Below, piece after piece: positions 1 to 8,900 of a stretch of DNA of 64,000 bases. The stretch covers positions 248,001 to 312,000 of the forward strand of contig NZ_JAHXYR010000006.1 in assembly GCF_019969845.1 (NCBI RefSeq). Direction: 5' to 3'. A program made the translations under genes and the position numbers. Below the pieces are notes generated by a model. It saw only the letters and a program-made list of their open reading frames with translations. It searched no databases and was not told the DNA's origin. Origin of the DNA: Sphingobacterium sp. GVS05A (lineage in GTDB: Bacteria > Bacteroidota > Bacteroidia > Sphingobacteriales > Sphingobacteriaceae). Within the stretch, counting starts at the first letter, position 1; each line of letters opens with the position of its first letter.

Positions 1-1848
1 AATACCTTTTTTCCAGGTATCTCTCTTGAAATTCACTTGGTACAATTCGCTCTTTGCTCCTGAAGAAGATATCGTTGCGAAACGTATGGCTCCTTCGTTT
101 TTGACAATAAGTGAATCGCTTAGTACTGGGCTTTTCTGAGTTGGTAGACTACCATCGGTGGTATAATGTATTGCATTTTCTGGAAGTTCATTCTCAATTT
201 TCAGCATGGATTGCCCGTTAATGATAACCTGATTATCGGCAAAGCCATTTAAATCTGGCATACGGTAATGTAGCCCCATTTTGTTCCAGATCCCAAAGTG
301 AGCGATTAATCTATTTCTATAGCTCTCATATAATGATTTATTGGTCCAGACTCGCTCTGCCAATGCGCTCAATCTTGGTAGAATCATAAATTCTAACCGG
401 GCTGTTGATGGGATCATTTCTGTCCATATGTTTGCCTGCGCGCCCTGAACTAAATTTGATTTGTTACTCGGGATATCGGATGGTATGACAGACATATTAT
501 ACACCGCATCCAAGCTGCTACTATTGGGAAGGTAGTCAAAATACAAAGGATTGGTAGGTGTCATGATGAGACGATGACCACGATTGACTGCCTCACGAGG
601 TGCATTTTTTACCCATCCCCGCCAATACATAACTGTCATCGATGTATCCGAACCACCATCAAGTATTTCATCCCAACCGATGCTGCGTTTGTTTTTCGAA
701 CGTATGAAGTTATTAACACGTTTTACAAAATAGCTTTGTAAGTCATGTAGATTGGCTATGCCTTTCTCCTTCATAAATGCTGTGGCTATAGCTGAATTTG
801 ACCAGGAATCTTTTTCCACTTCGTCGGCACCAATATGAATATAAGTAGAAGGGAAAAGCTCGATAACCTCGCTAAGTACATTTTCTATAAATGTATAACT
901 ACTTTCTTTCCATGGACTGATTGGTACCGAGAACTGTTTTCCCCAGCCTGCGGTTTCACTGTCTAGGAGTAGCTCGGGATAAGCTTTGGTCGCGATCATC
1001 ATGTGTCCGGGCATATCTATCTCAGGTATAATCTCGATATGTCTGCTCGATGCATAGGCGACGATATCTCTGATATCCTGTTGTGTGTAAAATCCACCAT
1101 ACTCTTCTCGTCCATTATTGATGCGTTTGTGTTCGCTGGGTAGATTGAAGTCGGGATTGTCTTTTGCTTTGGCAAGACATGCTGAATCTTGGTTGTTATA
1201 GGTTCTCCACGCACCTTGTGAAGTAAGTTTTGGATATTTTTTGATCTCGATACGCCAACCTTGATCATCTGTGAGATGCAAGTGAAGCTTATTGAATTTA
1301 TAGGACGACAAGAGATCGATAAACTTGTATAAATAATCTTTTGAGAAGAAGTGCCGCGCTACATCTAGTTCCACACCGCGCCACTGAAACGCTGGCTGAT
1401 CCTTAATTGATAGATAGGGCAAATGAATACTCCCCGCGGGTTTTGCAAGAAGATACAGTTGTTGTATTGTTTGCAGTCCGTAAAATAGCCCCTGATCCGA
1501 AGAAGCAGAAATCTGAATTCCTTTTTTATCAATCGTTAATTCATAACCTTCCTTGGAAAGACTACTTTTTTTTATCAATCGTAGTGTTGCATTGGCATGT
1601 GTCACCTTCTTTTTAGTGATGTCCCCGAATAACGATTGACGTACCCATTGGTCTAGAGCGTTTGAGGAGATGTTGGAATCAATCGTATAAGAGAATTCTC
1701 CCTTGGCTATTTGAAAGAAACCCGTAGATGATTCCAGTTGTTTGGGAAAAGGGATCAGCTGGGGGATATGATTTTTTTCTTGCGCATAACTTGTACTGGG
1801 CCAATAGAAAGCAGACAATAGCAGGAGCAGTGAAATAGCTTTAGACAT
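1..1848 (-). CDS. Beta-N-acetylhexosaminidase, GH20 (3' end outside window)
   Basis: Exo-acting hexosaminidase that removes terminal beta-linked GlcNAc/GalNAc, probably periplasmic. The frame is open from the ATG at 1848 to the window edge (616 codons), so the C-terminus is missing. Residues 1-22 form a signal peptide (MSK, a leucine run, then SYAQ). A GH20b-like N-terminal domain follows, then the (beta/alpha)8 catalytic domain containing HLHLTDDQGWR near residue 190 and the IGADE motif with the catalytic Asp-Glu pair at 342-343 (codons at 820-825). The mechanism in this family is substrate-assisted, with Asp orienting the N-acetyl group and Glu as the acid. The segment near the window edge contains LPENAIHYTTDG, typical of the C-terminal chitobiase/FN3-like extension in Bacteroidota GH20 enzymes. 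It is transcribed away from the rest of the window, and no partner glycan genes are visible on this side. Confidence 0.93.
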   Translation of the reverse strand, partial: MSKAISLLLLLSAFYWPSTSYAQEKNHIPQLIPFPKQLESSTGFFQIAKGEFSYTIDSNISSNALDQWVRQSLFGDITKKKVTHANATLRLIKKSSLSKEGYELTIDKKGIQISASSDQGLFYGLQTIQQLYLLAKPAGSIHLPYLSIKDQPAFQWRGVELDVARHFFSKDYLYKFIDLLSSYKFNKLHLHLTDDQGWRIEIKKYPKLTSQGAWRTYNNQDSACLAKAKDNPDFNLPSEHKRINNGREEYGGFYTQQDIRDIVAYASSRHIEIIPEIDMPGHMMIATKAYPELLLDSETAGWGKQFSVPISPWKESSYTFIENVLSEVIELFPSTYIHIGADEVEKDSWSNSAIATAFMKEKGIANLHDLQSYFVKRVNNFIRSKNKRSIGWDEILDGGSDTSMTVMYWRGWVKNAPREAVNRGHRLIMTPTNPLYFDYLPNSSSLDAVYNMSVIPSDIPSNKSNLVQGAQANIWTEMIPSTARLEFMILPRLSALAERVWTNKSLYESYRNRLIAHFGIWNKMGLHYRMPDLNGFADNQVIINGQSMLKIENELPENAIHYTTDGSLPTQKSPVLSDSLIVKNEGAIRFATISSSGAKSELYQVNFKRDTWKKGI

Positions 1849-2114
1849 AAAGTTTTTTTGTGATTTCTTAATAATTATGTGTTTAAGAGCTTGCCAAATA
1901 GAATTTGTCGGTTTAGCATGAAAAACTCGGAACCAATATAGAAATATTTTGTGTAAACGGAGGTAATAAAAAAATGTATACTAGTGGCACTGTTATCTGG
2001 TAGCACAGCTATGGAGCCTATACACATGCCGATTTGTTTTTTTGAACAGAAGGCATCGTTAGGACAAGGGGTGAGGGAAGACTTTGTGTTGATTTAATTT
2101 TGGGATGATTGAAA

Positions 2115-2666
2115 CTAATTTCCAGCTATCTTTTTAAATAAACCGGGATAGTTTAGGACCAGTCCGTTCTCTTCCACCTGAATACGAGCTGTAAAATCAC
2201 TGACTATATTTTCATACAGATATTCGTGTAAATCTGTCCTTGTATAACGTTGCCGGACAGGTGTGATGTCGTTGTTTATTAGGTCGATATAGATGATATC
2301 TATTTCTTTTGAATCACCAATTATAAGCTGTAGATTGTTTATTGGTAGCGTGTTTGTAAAGGGTGTTAAGGAGATATCTATATATTGAAAACCCATAAAG
2401 TCCGGATTGTCAAAATGATTGATTTCCCAGTTGGTAGCTGTTTTTTTTCCAGTTAGGGTGTTTTTGGTCATATCGACCTCGGAATCAATAAGAAATTCCT
2501 CGATCTCCCACTGTTTGTTTATAATCAGTTGATAGGAGACCGAATAAATTTTTTTCCGATAGGAACCTATAATTTTTGATACTACAACATAATGGTCATT
2601 ATTTTCCTGTATGTTGAAATACTCCAGGGAATGGAAAGCGACTCCCTGCCATAATACTGTTTTCAT
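2115..2666 (-). CDS. Putative glycolipid-binding protein (DUF1089 / PF06475-like)
   Basis: A 183-residue soluble protein without signal peptide or membrane segment. The N-terminal pattern (VLWQG, then SLEYF, then a V-x-S-x-IIGSYR strand) is the signature I associate with the glycolipid-binding family PF06475, whose members are single beta-rich domains of about 180-190 residues; the length fits. The middle (TPFTNTLPINNLQL) and the C-terminal strand ending in YPGLFKKIAGN also follow the family. The molecular role of the family is poorly known and lipid binding is inferred from structure. It lies 57 bases downstream of the zinc-ribbon gene on the same strand, so the two may be cotranscribed, but there is no functional link I can see. 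Confidence 0.75.
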   Translation of the reverse strand: MKTVLWQGVAFHSLEYFNIQENNDHYVVVSKIIGSYRKKIYSVSYQLIINKQWEIEEFLIDSEVDMTKNTLTGKKTATNWEINHFDNPDFMGFQYIDISLTPFTNTLPINNLQLIIGDSKEIDIIYIDLINNDITPVRQRYTRTDLHEYLYENIVSDFTARIQVEENGLVLNYPGLFKKIAGN

Positions 2667-2723
2667 CTGATCGCTGTATTGGTAATTATTTAATGGGCAA
2701 CAGATGTTGTCGTTGTTCGAATT

Positions 2724-3347
2724 CTATTTTCTTTCTATTGACGATATCTGATTATCATCTTTCATTTTGACAACTTCTGGGCGGGCTAAAGTGACCTTTT
2801 CTGAATAACTATCGCTGCGTTGTTCCCTCAATTTGCGAAGACCTTTCGTTCCCTCTGCTTCATAGTCGTTGACGTCGAAAGTAATGGAATCCGTTGTGAC
2901 ATTGGCAACGCGGTATAACGTGTACATGGACTTCCCATTTTCTTTCCGTTTGATTTCATATACATCACCAGCAGCCGGATTTTCCAGGTATTTTTTTGTT
3001 TTAATGGATCCGGATATTCCAGCTGCGGCCGCAGATCCGAAGAAAAGACCGATTAGTATTAATCCAGAAAAATATCCAACGGGTGTCTTCGGCATACCGC
3101 TTGAACGGATTGTTGCAAGGGTTTGGGGATCAATTTCACGTTGGTAATTTACTTTTTTACAATGATTACATACACTAATAATCTCTGTACTGTATGGAAA
3201 AATGGGGATCCAGAAGATATGAAAGTATTTTACCTGTTTGTAGGCATATAAGGATCCGACTGTGTTGCAATAATTGCAAGTTCCAACAGCTGTATTGGAG
3301 CTGTTTTGTAATAACTTTGTTCTTGTTCCGAAAATAATCATAATCAA
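2724..3347 (-). CDS. Zinc-ribbon membrane protein of unknown function
   Basis: A 207-residue protein with an N-terminal zinc ribbon built from two Cys-x2-Cys knuckles (C24/C27 and C60/C63). Between them is a hydrophobic aromatic segment (KYFHIFWIPIFPYS) that is typical of the zinc-ribbon_15 type. A transmembrane helix follows at about residues 92-111 (GYFSGLILIGLFFGSAAAAG), then a charged C-terminal domain of roughly 95 residues. The first residues MIMIIFGTR offer a start at 3347 or at 3341; the family commonly begins just before FGTR, so 3341 is equally likely. Similar proteins are widespread in Bacteroidota, but I know of no established function. Transcription probably continues into the glycolipid-binding-like gene. 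Confidence 0.75.
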   Translation of the reverse strand: MIMIIFGTRTKLLQNSSNTAVGTCNYCNTVGSLYAYKQVKYFHIFWIPIFPYSTEIISVCNHCKKVNYQREIDPQTLATIRSSGMPKTPVGYFSGLILIGLFFGSAAAAGISGSIKTKKYLENPAAGDVYEIKRKENGKSMYTLYRVANVTTDSITFDVNDYEAEGTKGLRKLREQRSDSYSEKVTLARPEVVKMKDDNQISSIERK

Positions 3348-3649
3348 GGTTTAAATATGCTGCTTCTATATTTGCTTTGAACCTCTAGCTTACTTAGTAT
3401 AATTCGCTAATTGGTTAATTGATTTTTTTCAAAAATTATGCCATTATATTGGCTCTTCGTGTGATTGATTGATGCAGGAAGGTTTTTCACGTCAAAAAAC
3501 CGCGTTTCCGGCAAGTGAGTCCGAGTGTTTGGCCTATTTTCAGTAACTATTCGAGAGCCATTCCGGCATGATTCGAGCTTTAAACATACCTGAGAGCACA
3601 TGTTAGGGTAGTCTGACCATCATATGAACGTGGTTTTAGCGAGTATAAC

Positions 3650-3704
3650 ACGGACTCACCACGGACTCACTACGGACTCACTACGGAAACATCACGGATT
3701 CATC
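3650..3704. repeat. Five tandem 11-bp units (minisatellite)
   Basis: Five 11-bp units run head to tail: acggactcacc, acggactcact, acggactcact, acggaaacatc, acggattcatc. The first three are nearly identical and the last two are diverged. The unit length is not a multiple of three and no open frame here is convincing, so this is non-coding. The 10-mer agtgagtccg at 3514-3523 is a perfect inverted copy of the core, about 130 bases upstream. Together with the inverted repeat at 3755-3823 it makes this 506-base gap (3348-3853) a repeat-rich spacer with no gene I can support. Confidence 0.85.
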
Positions 3705-3754
3705 CTGACGTTGTCCCGACTGAGGGGCGCAGTAGGCTGGGATAGGGTGCATAG

Positions 3755-3823
3755 CGAAATGGCATAAAAACAGTCTTAGATCATAAACGAAGGTAGATTG
3801 CGGACTGTTTTTATGCCATTTCG
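3755..3823. repeat. Perfect 21-bp inverted repeat, 27-nt loop
   Basis: The arms 3755-3775 and 3803-3823 are perfect reverse complements (core atggcataaaaacagtc / gactgtttttatgccat) around a 27-nt loop. It begins 31 bases past the stop of the DinB-like gene on the minus strand, so it could end that transcript, but no clear T-run follows the arm. A long perfect stem with a large loop is also what REP-like or small non-autonomous elements look like. Confidence 0.7.
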
Positions 3824-3853
3824 TTCAAAAAACGATAGTTATGTTGGACTATA

Positions 3854-4351
3854 CTAAAAGTTCTGTGAATCGGCAGAAGGTCCGTAACTTGACGGTAAGG
3901 GGATATTATTCAGTCTATAGTAAACACCTAATTGTGCCCTGTGATGTGTGATCTGATTTAAAGAATGACGGATTGCTTCATATTTTGTCCAGCTTGCGAG
4001 TTTTTGACCAGCACTTTTGATGGTCCAAACTGGATTTAAATCATCTTCGGTAGCATTTTCTAAGGCTATTTTTCCTGCTTCATAATCTTGATCTAGTTTC
4101 TGGAGTAAGTCTTCCCGCGTTGATAGAATGGTGGGCTTGTAGCCACCATCGGCAAAATCCAGTTCAGATGTTTTCAAAATTGTACTTGGCCATTCAAATA
4201 CCTCCACGAGATGCGTTGCAAGAGGCATGATTTTCATACTTTTTTCATGTGGGGCATAGTCATTTTTGCCTTCTGGAAAAAGTTCGATAAAATTTTTAGT
4301 GATCTGGTACTCATTTTCAAGTTCAGATTTTAGTTGTTGAAGTGTGTTCAT
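3854..4351 (-). CDS. DinB-like four-helix-bundle protein
   Basis: A 165-residue cytoplasmic protein of the DinB/YfiT superfamily, a four-helix bundle that usually binds a divalent metal through three histidines; some members are thiol-dependent S-transferases and many are uncharacterised. Visible landmarks are H47 (ATHLVE) and the C-terminal ITHHRAQLGVYYR with H136/H137. In the usual pattern a histidine sits four residues before the last one; here that position is Q133, although H129 is nearby, so metal binding may be altered. The length matches the family. It is monocistronic, with a terminator-like hairpin upstream (4527-4559) and an inverted repeat downstream. Confidence 0.85.
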   Translation of the reverse strand: MNTLQQLKSELENEYQITKNFIELFPEGKNDYAPHEKSMKIMPLATHLVEVFEWPSTILKTSELDFADGGYKPTILSTREDLLQKLDQDYEAGKIALENATEDDLNPVWTIKSAGQKLASWTKYEAIRHSLNQITHHRAQLGVYYRLNNIPLPSSYGPSADSQNF

Positions 4352-4526
4352 CTTGTTTTGGAATATATTAGTTTAATATTTTTTGATACATGCCCCTGTT
4401 TTTCTACCCATCCTTTTGAACAAATGATAGGTCGTTCTGTTTTTTTTATCCTACGTCAAAGATAAGTTTGGATATTGACAGCTATGTGTCAGTATGGATT
4501 TGAATATGAAGATTTTTATAATAAAA

Positions 4527-4559
4527 AAACCGCTTGAAGCGGGGAACTTCAAGCGGTTT
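4527..4559 (-). terminator. Hairpin: minus-strand terminator or relic SusC-type leader
   Basis: A 13-bp stem (4527-4539 with 4547-4559) encloses the loop cggggaa (ttccccg on the minus strand). On the minus strand it is followed by a T-run (complement of 4523-4529), the standard intrinsic terminator form, 14 bases after the stop at 4574. On the plus strand the same hairpin is preceded by an A-run and followed by aacctaaccaattattaac and ctaaattatg, which resembles the 5' leaders of SusC-type genes; the leader at 17443-17525 has the same order of parts. Confidence 0.6.
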
Positions 4560-4573
4560 AACCTAACCAATTA

Positions 4574-4906
4574 TTAACCTAAATTATGAGTTTTACATAA
4601 TGCGATTTCTGTGCCAAAGATGATTTTTGACAGGTACTGCAACGTAACAAATCTGTTGTCTCTGATTTTAAATGGATAATAGCAGACTTTGGGTGGTATA
4701 GCCAGTGTGATATAGTCATTATTTTCATTTTTTAGAACACAAAAAAAATAAGGCGAGAATATTGAAAAACGTGTTGTATAAATGTAAATCGTATTGTTTT
4801 TTATATTGTTTTCAATAAAATTTATTGTTTTATCAACCTGTTGTTGTGTTTTATATTGTTTATAGCGAATATTGTTGTAGCGTTTTTTGTCTTTCCATAT
4901 CATCAT
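4574..4906 (-). CDS. Hypothetical 110-residue protein (doubtful)
   Basis: An open frame of 110 codons rich in Lys, Asn, Ile and Tyr, without signal peptide, membrane helix or recognisable motif. In favour: a terminator-shaped hairpin with a T-run lies directly downstream on the same strand, and the C-terminal half (TLAIPPKVCYYPFKIRDNRFVTLQYLSKIIFG) has protein-like alternation. Against: there is no obvious ribosome binding site before the ATG, the composition is close to that of AT-rich spacer DNA, and the hairpin can also be read as a plus-strand leader. I do not recognise a family. Confidence 0.4.
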   Translation of the reverse strand: MMIWKDKKRYNNIRYKQYKTQQQVDKTINFIENNIKNNTIYIYTTRFSIFSPYFFCVLKNENNDYITLAIPPKVCYYPFKIRDNRFVTLQYLSKIIFGTEIALCKTHNLG

Positions 4907-4982
4907 ATTTACATATAGAAGAAAATGGATATGAAGGTAGGAGAATGGGCATCATGTAATAAACCAAAATAAATATAAAAAA

Positions 4983-5432
4983 ATGAAAAAATTAGTATTG
5001 TTAATGACTGCAGTTATTTTTATGATAACTGGCGCTTTTGCTCAGATTCACAAACCGGTAAAATGGACTGTAGCTAGCAAAAAGCTGAACAGCAAAGAGG
5101 CAGTCGTCTATGTAAAAGCTACCATTCAAAATGGCTGGCATATTTATTCGCAAAATGTAAAGGATGGCGGACCTATTCCGACTTCTTTCACATTTGCTAA
5201 TGCGACTGATTATGTATTGGCAGGAAAAACTGCTGAGCCAAAACCGAAAGTAAAACACGAGGAGGTTTTTAAAATGGATGTAGGATATTTTACAAATGAG
5301 GTGATCTTCCAACAAAAGGTGACTTTGAAAAAAGGAACAGCAACTGTGAAAGGTAGTGTGGAATGGCAAGCATGTGATGCATCACAATGTCTTCCTCCAG
5401 ATGAATATGCTTTTGCAGTAACGATCAAATAA
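4983..5432 (+). CDS. Secreted DsbD-alpha-like domain protein
   Basis: A 149-residue exported protein: signal peptide 1-20 (MKKLVLLMTAV, then GAFAQ), followed by one immunoglobulin-like domain of the DsbD N-terminal (PF11412) type. Diagnostic stretches are NGWHIYSQ near residue 50 and the C-terminal EWQACDASQCLPP with cysteines C131 and C136, equivalent to the redox-active pair of DsbD-alpha (spacing four residues here, five in E. coli DsbD). It lacks the membrane and thioredoxin domains of full DsbD, so it would be a periplasmic thiol carrier needing a separate electron donor, or a detached paralogue. A terminator follows at 5457, indicating a single-gene transcript. Confidence 0.88.
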   Translation: MKKLVLLMTAVIFMITGAFAQIHKPVKWTVASKKLNSKEAVVYVKATIQNGWHIYSQNVKDGGPIPTSFTFANATDYVLAGKTAEPKPKVKHEEVFKMDVGYFTNEVIFQQKVTLKKGTATVKGSVEWQACDASQCLPPDEYAFAVTIK

Positions 5433-5456
5433 CAAAATCTTATTTTGGATCTTATG

Positions 5457-5493
5457 AAAAATCCCATTTATAACGCTATAGATGGGGTTTTTT
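5457..5493 (+). terminator. Intrinsic terminator after the DsbD-alpha-like gene
   Basis: The stem aaaatcccat / atggggtttt (one G-T pair) is followed by a T-run ending near 5496, starting 24 bases after the stop codon at 5430-5432. Position and form fit Rho-independent termination. Confidence 0.75.
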
Positions 5494-5595
5494 TATAATT
5501 ATTAATTTTTTTCAATATAGCACAAAATAAGTTGCCACAATAATGCGTTAATAATGCAAATACTTTTCATAAAATAGGTTAATATATGGCTAAGA

Positions 5596-5626
5596 CCCTA
5601 GAGTTCCCCGCTCTAGGGCTTTTTTA
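5596..5626 (+). terminator. Orphan terminator, possible small RNA 3' end
   Basis: The perfect 8-bp stem ccctagag / ctctaggg with loop ttccccg is followed by cttttttat. The preceding gene already has its own terminator at 5457-5493 and no open frame lies between the two, so this hairpin may be the 3' end of a short untranslated RNA starting after about 5500. A weak -7-like box (tacttttc, 5561-5568) is present, but no correctly spaced -33 element, so a promoter is not established. Confidence 0.6.
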
Positions 5627-5644
5627 TGACCTGCTTTATGCCAT

Positions 5645-5758
5645 CTATTCGGGATTATGAAAGTTTCCACAAGCAGGGCAGTCTGCAGTTTGATGTTCTT
5701 CAAATTTTGAAAGGCCATTTGGAATTGTTATTGACTTGGTTGGGAAAGAAAACAATAT
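5645..5758 (-). pseudogene. C-terminal remnant of a gene with a CPACG zinc knuckle
   Basis: On the minus strand an open frame of 37 codons without a start ends in a normal stop at 5645-5647. It reads like the tail of a protein: FPTKSITIPNGLSKFEEHQ, then TADCPACGNFHNPE. The Cys-x2-Cys-Gly knuckle suggests a zinc site. An in-frame stop lies directly upstream and no initiation codon is available, so at most a 3' fragment of a former gene survives. I cannot name the family. The rest of the gap 5433-5969 holds two terminators and the inverted repeat at 5859-5888. Confidence 0.4.
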
Positions 5759-5858
5759 TTATGAAATAGATAGTGGGACAATATAATGTTTCTTGAAAGT
5801 GATTTTGTCACATAAATGTTACTAAATTTAGTGCTGCGTATACTATTGTTTTTTTTCA

Positions 5859-5888
5859 AACGTTAATTATTTGGTAATGCTTAACGTT
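5859..5888. promoter_or_regulatory. Inverted repeat, candidate operator for SusC/D pair 1
   Basis: aacgttaa (5859-5866) and ttaacgtt (5881-5888) are perfect inverted half-sites with a 14-bp spacer, 82 bases before the start of the first SusC gene. This locus has no sigma/anti-sigma pair of its own, so a repressor or activator binding here is plausible. The regulator is unknown and no promoter box is clear. Confidence 0.4.
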
Positions 5889-5969
5889 TTAATGTAAATG
5901 TTTTCATTAAAATATTTTTTATTAATCGTTATCGATAGTTAGTAGGTGATGTAAACTTAAAGTCTTGAT

Positions 5970-8900
5970 ATGAAATTTATTGCTAACCAGTGTAACCTTA
6001 AAGGACCGTATTATGTTCTATCCTTATTTTTTTTGTGCAGCATTTTAATTTTTCCTGGCATTGTAGTCGCTCAGCAAAAGACGGTCACTGGTAACGTGAT
6101 TGACGCGACCACAAAGTCGCCTTTATTTGGAGTCACCGTAAAGCTCAGCGACGCAAAAAATGTTACAGTGAGCACGGATAAAAGGGGGGGCTTTGTATTG
6201 GACGATGTAGCAATAGGGCAATCCATTACTTTTTCATTTGTGGGCTATTCGAGTCAGACGATAAAAACAGATTCACGTGCAAGCTATACGATCGCACTCG
6301 TTGCTGTTTCCAATCTGATGGAAGAGACTGTTGTGGTAGGATATGGGCGTCAGAAAAAACGAAACCTCACAGGATCTATTGTTTCCGTAGGTGCTTCAGA
6401 AATTGCCAAAACAACATTGCAGGATCCCATTTCAATTTTACAGGGGCGGGCAGCGGGGGTGCAGGTTTCGTCCAATTCTGGAGCGCCTGGTGGGGAGATG
6501 AGCATACGTGTTCGGGGGAGCTCCTCATTGAACTCGGGTAACAATCCCCTTTTTGTTGTAGACGGTATTCCACTGGAATCCAATTCCATTTCTTCTTTAA
6601 ACGGTACTGAAAATTCTGGGCTGAATCCGATGACGGATATCAATCCGAACGATATCGCTTCGATTGAGATTCTTAAAGATGCTGCGTCTACCGCTATTTA
6701 TGGTTCTAGAGCTGCCAATGGAGTCGTGATGATTACGACGAAACGAGGTGCTGAAGGTAGGCCCGAAGTGATATTAAATGCAACCGCGGGAGTGAGCGCC
6801 CTGACCCGCAAACTAAGTGTTTTGAACGCAAGACAATATCGAGAAGCAGTTTTGGATTCCTATCGTGGTATGGCCAAACCCGAGGAACCATTCTATACAA
6901 TTATAGATTCGCTCAACCCCATGAACAGTGGTGACGTGGACTGGCAGGATGAGTTGATGCGTTCAGCAAAGCAATATAAGTTGGATCTCTCTGTACGAGG
7001 AGGGAATCAAGGGACGAAATATGCCTGGAGTTCATCTTATTTGGATCAGGATGGTGTGATATTGAATTCTAATTACAAGCGATTTACTTCCCGATTGAAC
7101 GTCGACTTTACGATTTCGGATCGGATCAGGATAGGCCAGAGTATTTCCTATACAAATGCAGTGAATAACAGGACAAATGCCGCGGGCTCAGGGAATCTGA
7201 GTATTATCCGGAGTCTATTGATACGGCCACCTATTATGTCGATGTATCTACCAAATGGATCGCTGAATGGTTATATGATCGGACAGCGGAATCCCGTTGG
7301 GATGGCTTTGTTTGCAACCAATCTGAACAAGAGCAATCGCATCGTTGGAAGCCAATACCTGGAAATTGATCTTTATAAAGATCTTAAATTCCGAAGCAAT
7401 GTAAACCTGGATTATATTTCAATGAAAGAAGATGAATTTATGCCATCCATATTGGATTACCGCGAGGGGTATAATAAGGGTGCTGTACGATCTTCTGGAA
7501 ATCTTACCTGGGGTAATGAAAGTTATTTTACCTATGCAAAAAGTGTAGCTAATGCACACAATATTGGGGCGGTACTGGGAATAAGTTTTCAGAAATGGCG
7601 TTATGACCGGACAGGTCTCGATGGAGAATATTTTCCAAGTGATGATATCCGTACATTGAATGGTGCATCTATCATTTCAAACCAAGGTGTAAATATCGCT
7701 TCCGAACATGCCATGCTTTCTTATTTCGGTCGGGTAACCTATGACTATCTCGGGAAATATTTGCTGGAATTCAACCTTCGTACGGACGGTTCTTCCCGTT
7801 TTGGGCGTAACCGACGGTTTGGATTTTTTCCCTCTGCGTCAGCGGGCTGGCGTTTTGTCGAAGAAAAAGGGATCAAGAATTTGGGTTGGCTTAGCGATGG
7901 TAAGCTTCGTTTTAGCCTTGGAAGTACCGGAAACGAGGCTATCGGTGATTATGCAGCGAGAGGAGAGTTTACTTTAGGAACGAATTATCTGGATTTTTCG
8001 GGAGCGGCGCCCACCGTGATGCCCAACCCGAGCCTCACTTGGGAAACAACGCGTCAATATAACCTTGGTCTAGAGCTTGGCTTTTTAAAAAACAGAATCC
8101 TGTTTTCTACGGATGCTTACTTGAAGAAAACGAAAGATCTACTTTATAACGTGCCTATTCCCGGAACCACAGGATTTGAATTTATTACACAAAATATAGG
8201 GTCAATTGAGAATCGAGGATTGGAGTTTAGCGTACAGACCCGTAATCTGGAGGGAGCTTTTAGCTGGAACACAAATATAAACGTCAGCTTAAATAGAAAT
8301 AAAGTTACGTCGTTGCCTAAGAATCTTCTGACTGGCGGTCATATTCAAAATGGGGCTTTCCATATTCTAAGGGAAGGCCTGCCTATCGGTGTATTTTATG
8401 GTTGGCGTTATCTTGGTGTGTATGCGCGAGATGAAGACAATACAAGCGGGTTAACAAATGGTGCGAATGGACCTGTATTTGCCGGTGGTGACCCCATTTG
8501 GAAGGATGTGAACAATGATAATATTATCGATCAAAATGACCGTGAGATTATTGGTTATGCTGAACCGAAGTATTTCGGCGGGATCTCCAATGATTTTAGC
8601 TATAAGAATTTTCATTTGAATGTGTTCTTTCAATATTCGGTGGGTAATCAGATTTATAGTGAGTTGAATCATCAGCGCAATTCAATTGTTCGTTATAATA
8701 ATCTATCTACTGATGCTCTTAACCGGTGGCGGGAACAGGGAGATCAAACAGATTTTCCCCGATTGATTCGGGATGATCCAAAACAGTCTGATAGTCGGGT
8801 GCAAAGCAGGTGGGTCGAAGATGGTTCTTATCTGAAATTAAAAAACATCAATTTGAGGTATTCTTTTGATCCCGCTTGGAGCAAACGTATCGGTTTGCGT

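Noticed and set aside
3407..3601. A 64-codon minus-strand open frame in the repeat-rich spacer
   Set aside because: No ribosome binding site, no protein-like composition (many Arg, Asn, Thr, Cys) and it contains the inverted copy of the 11-bp repeat; taken as spacer.
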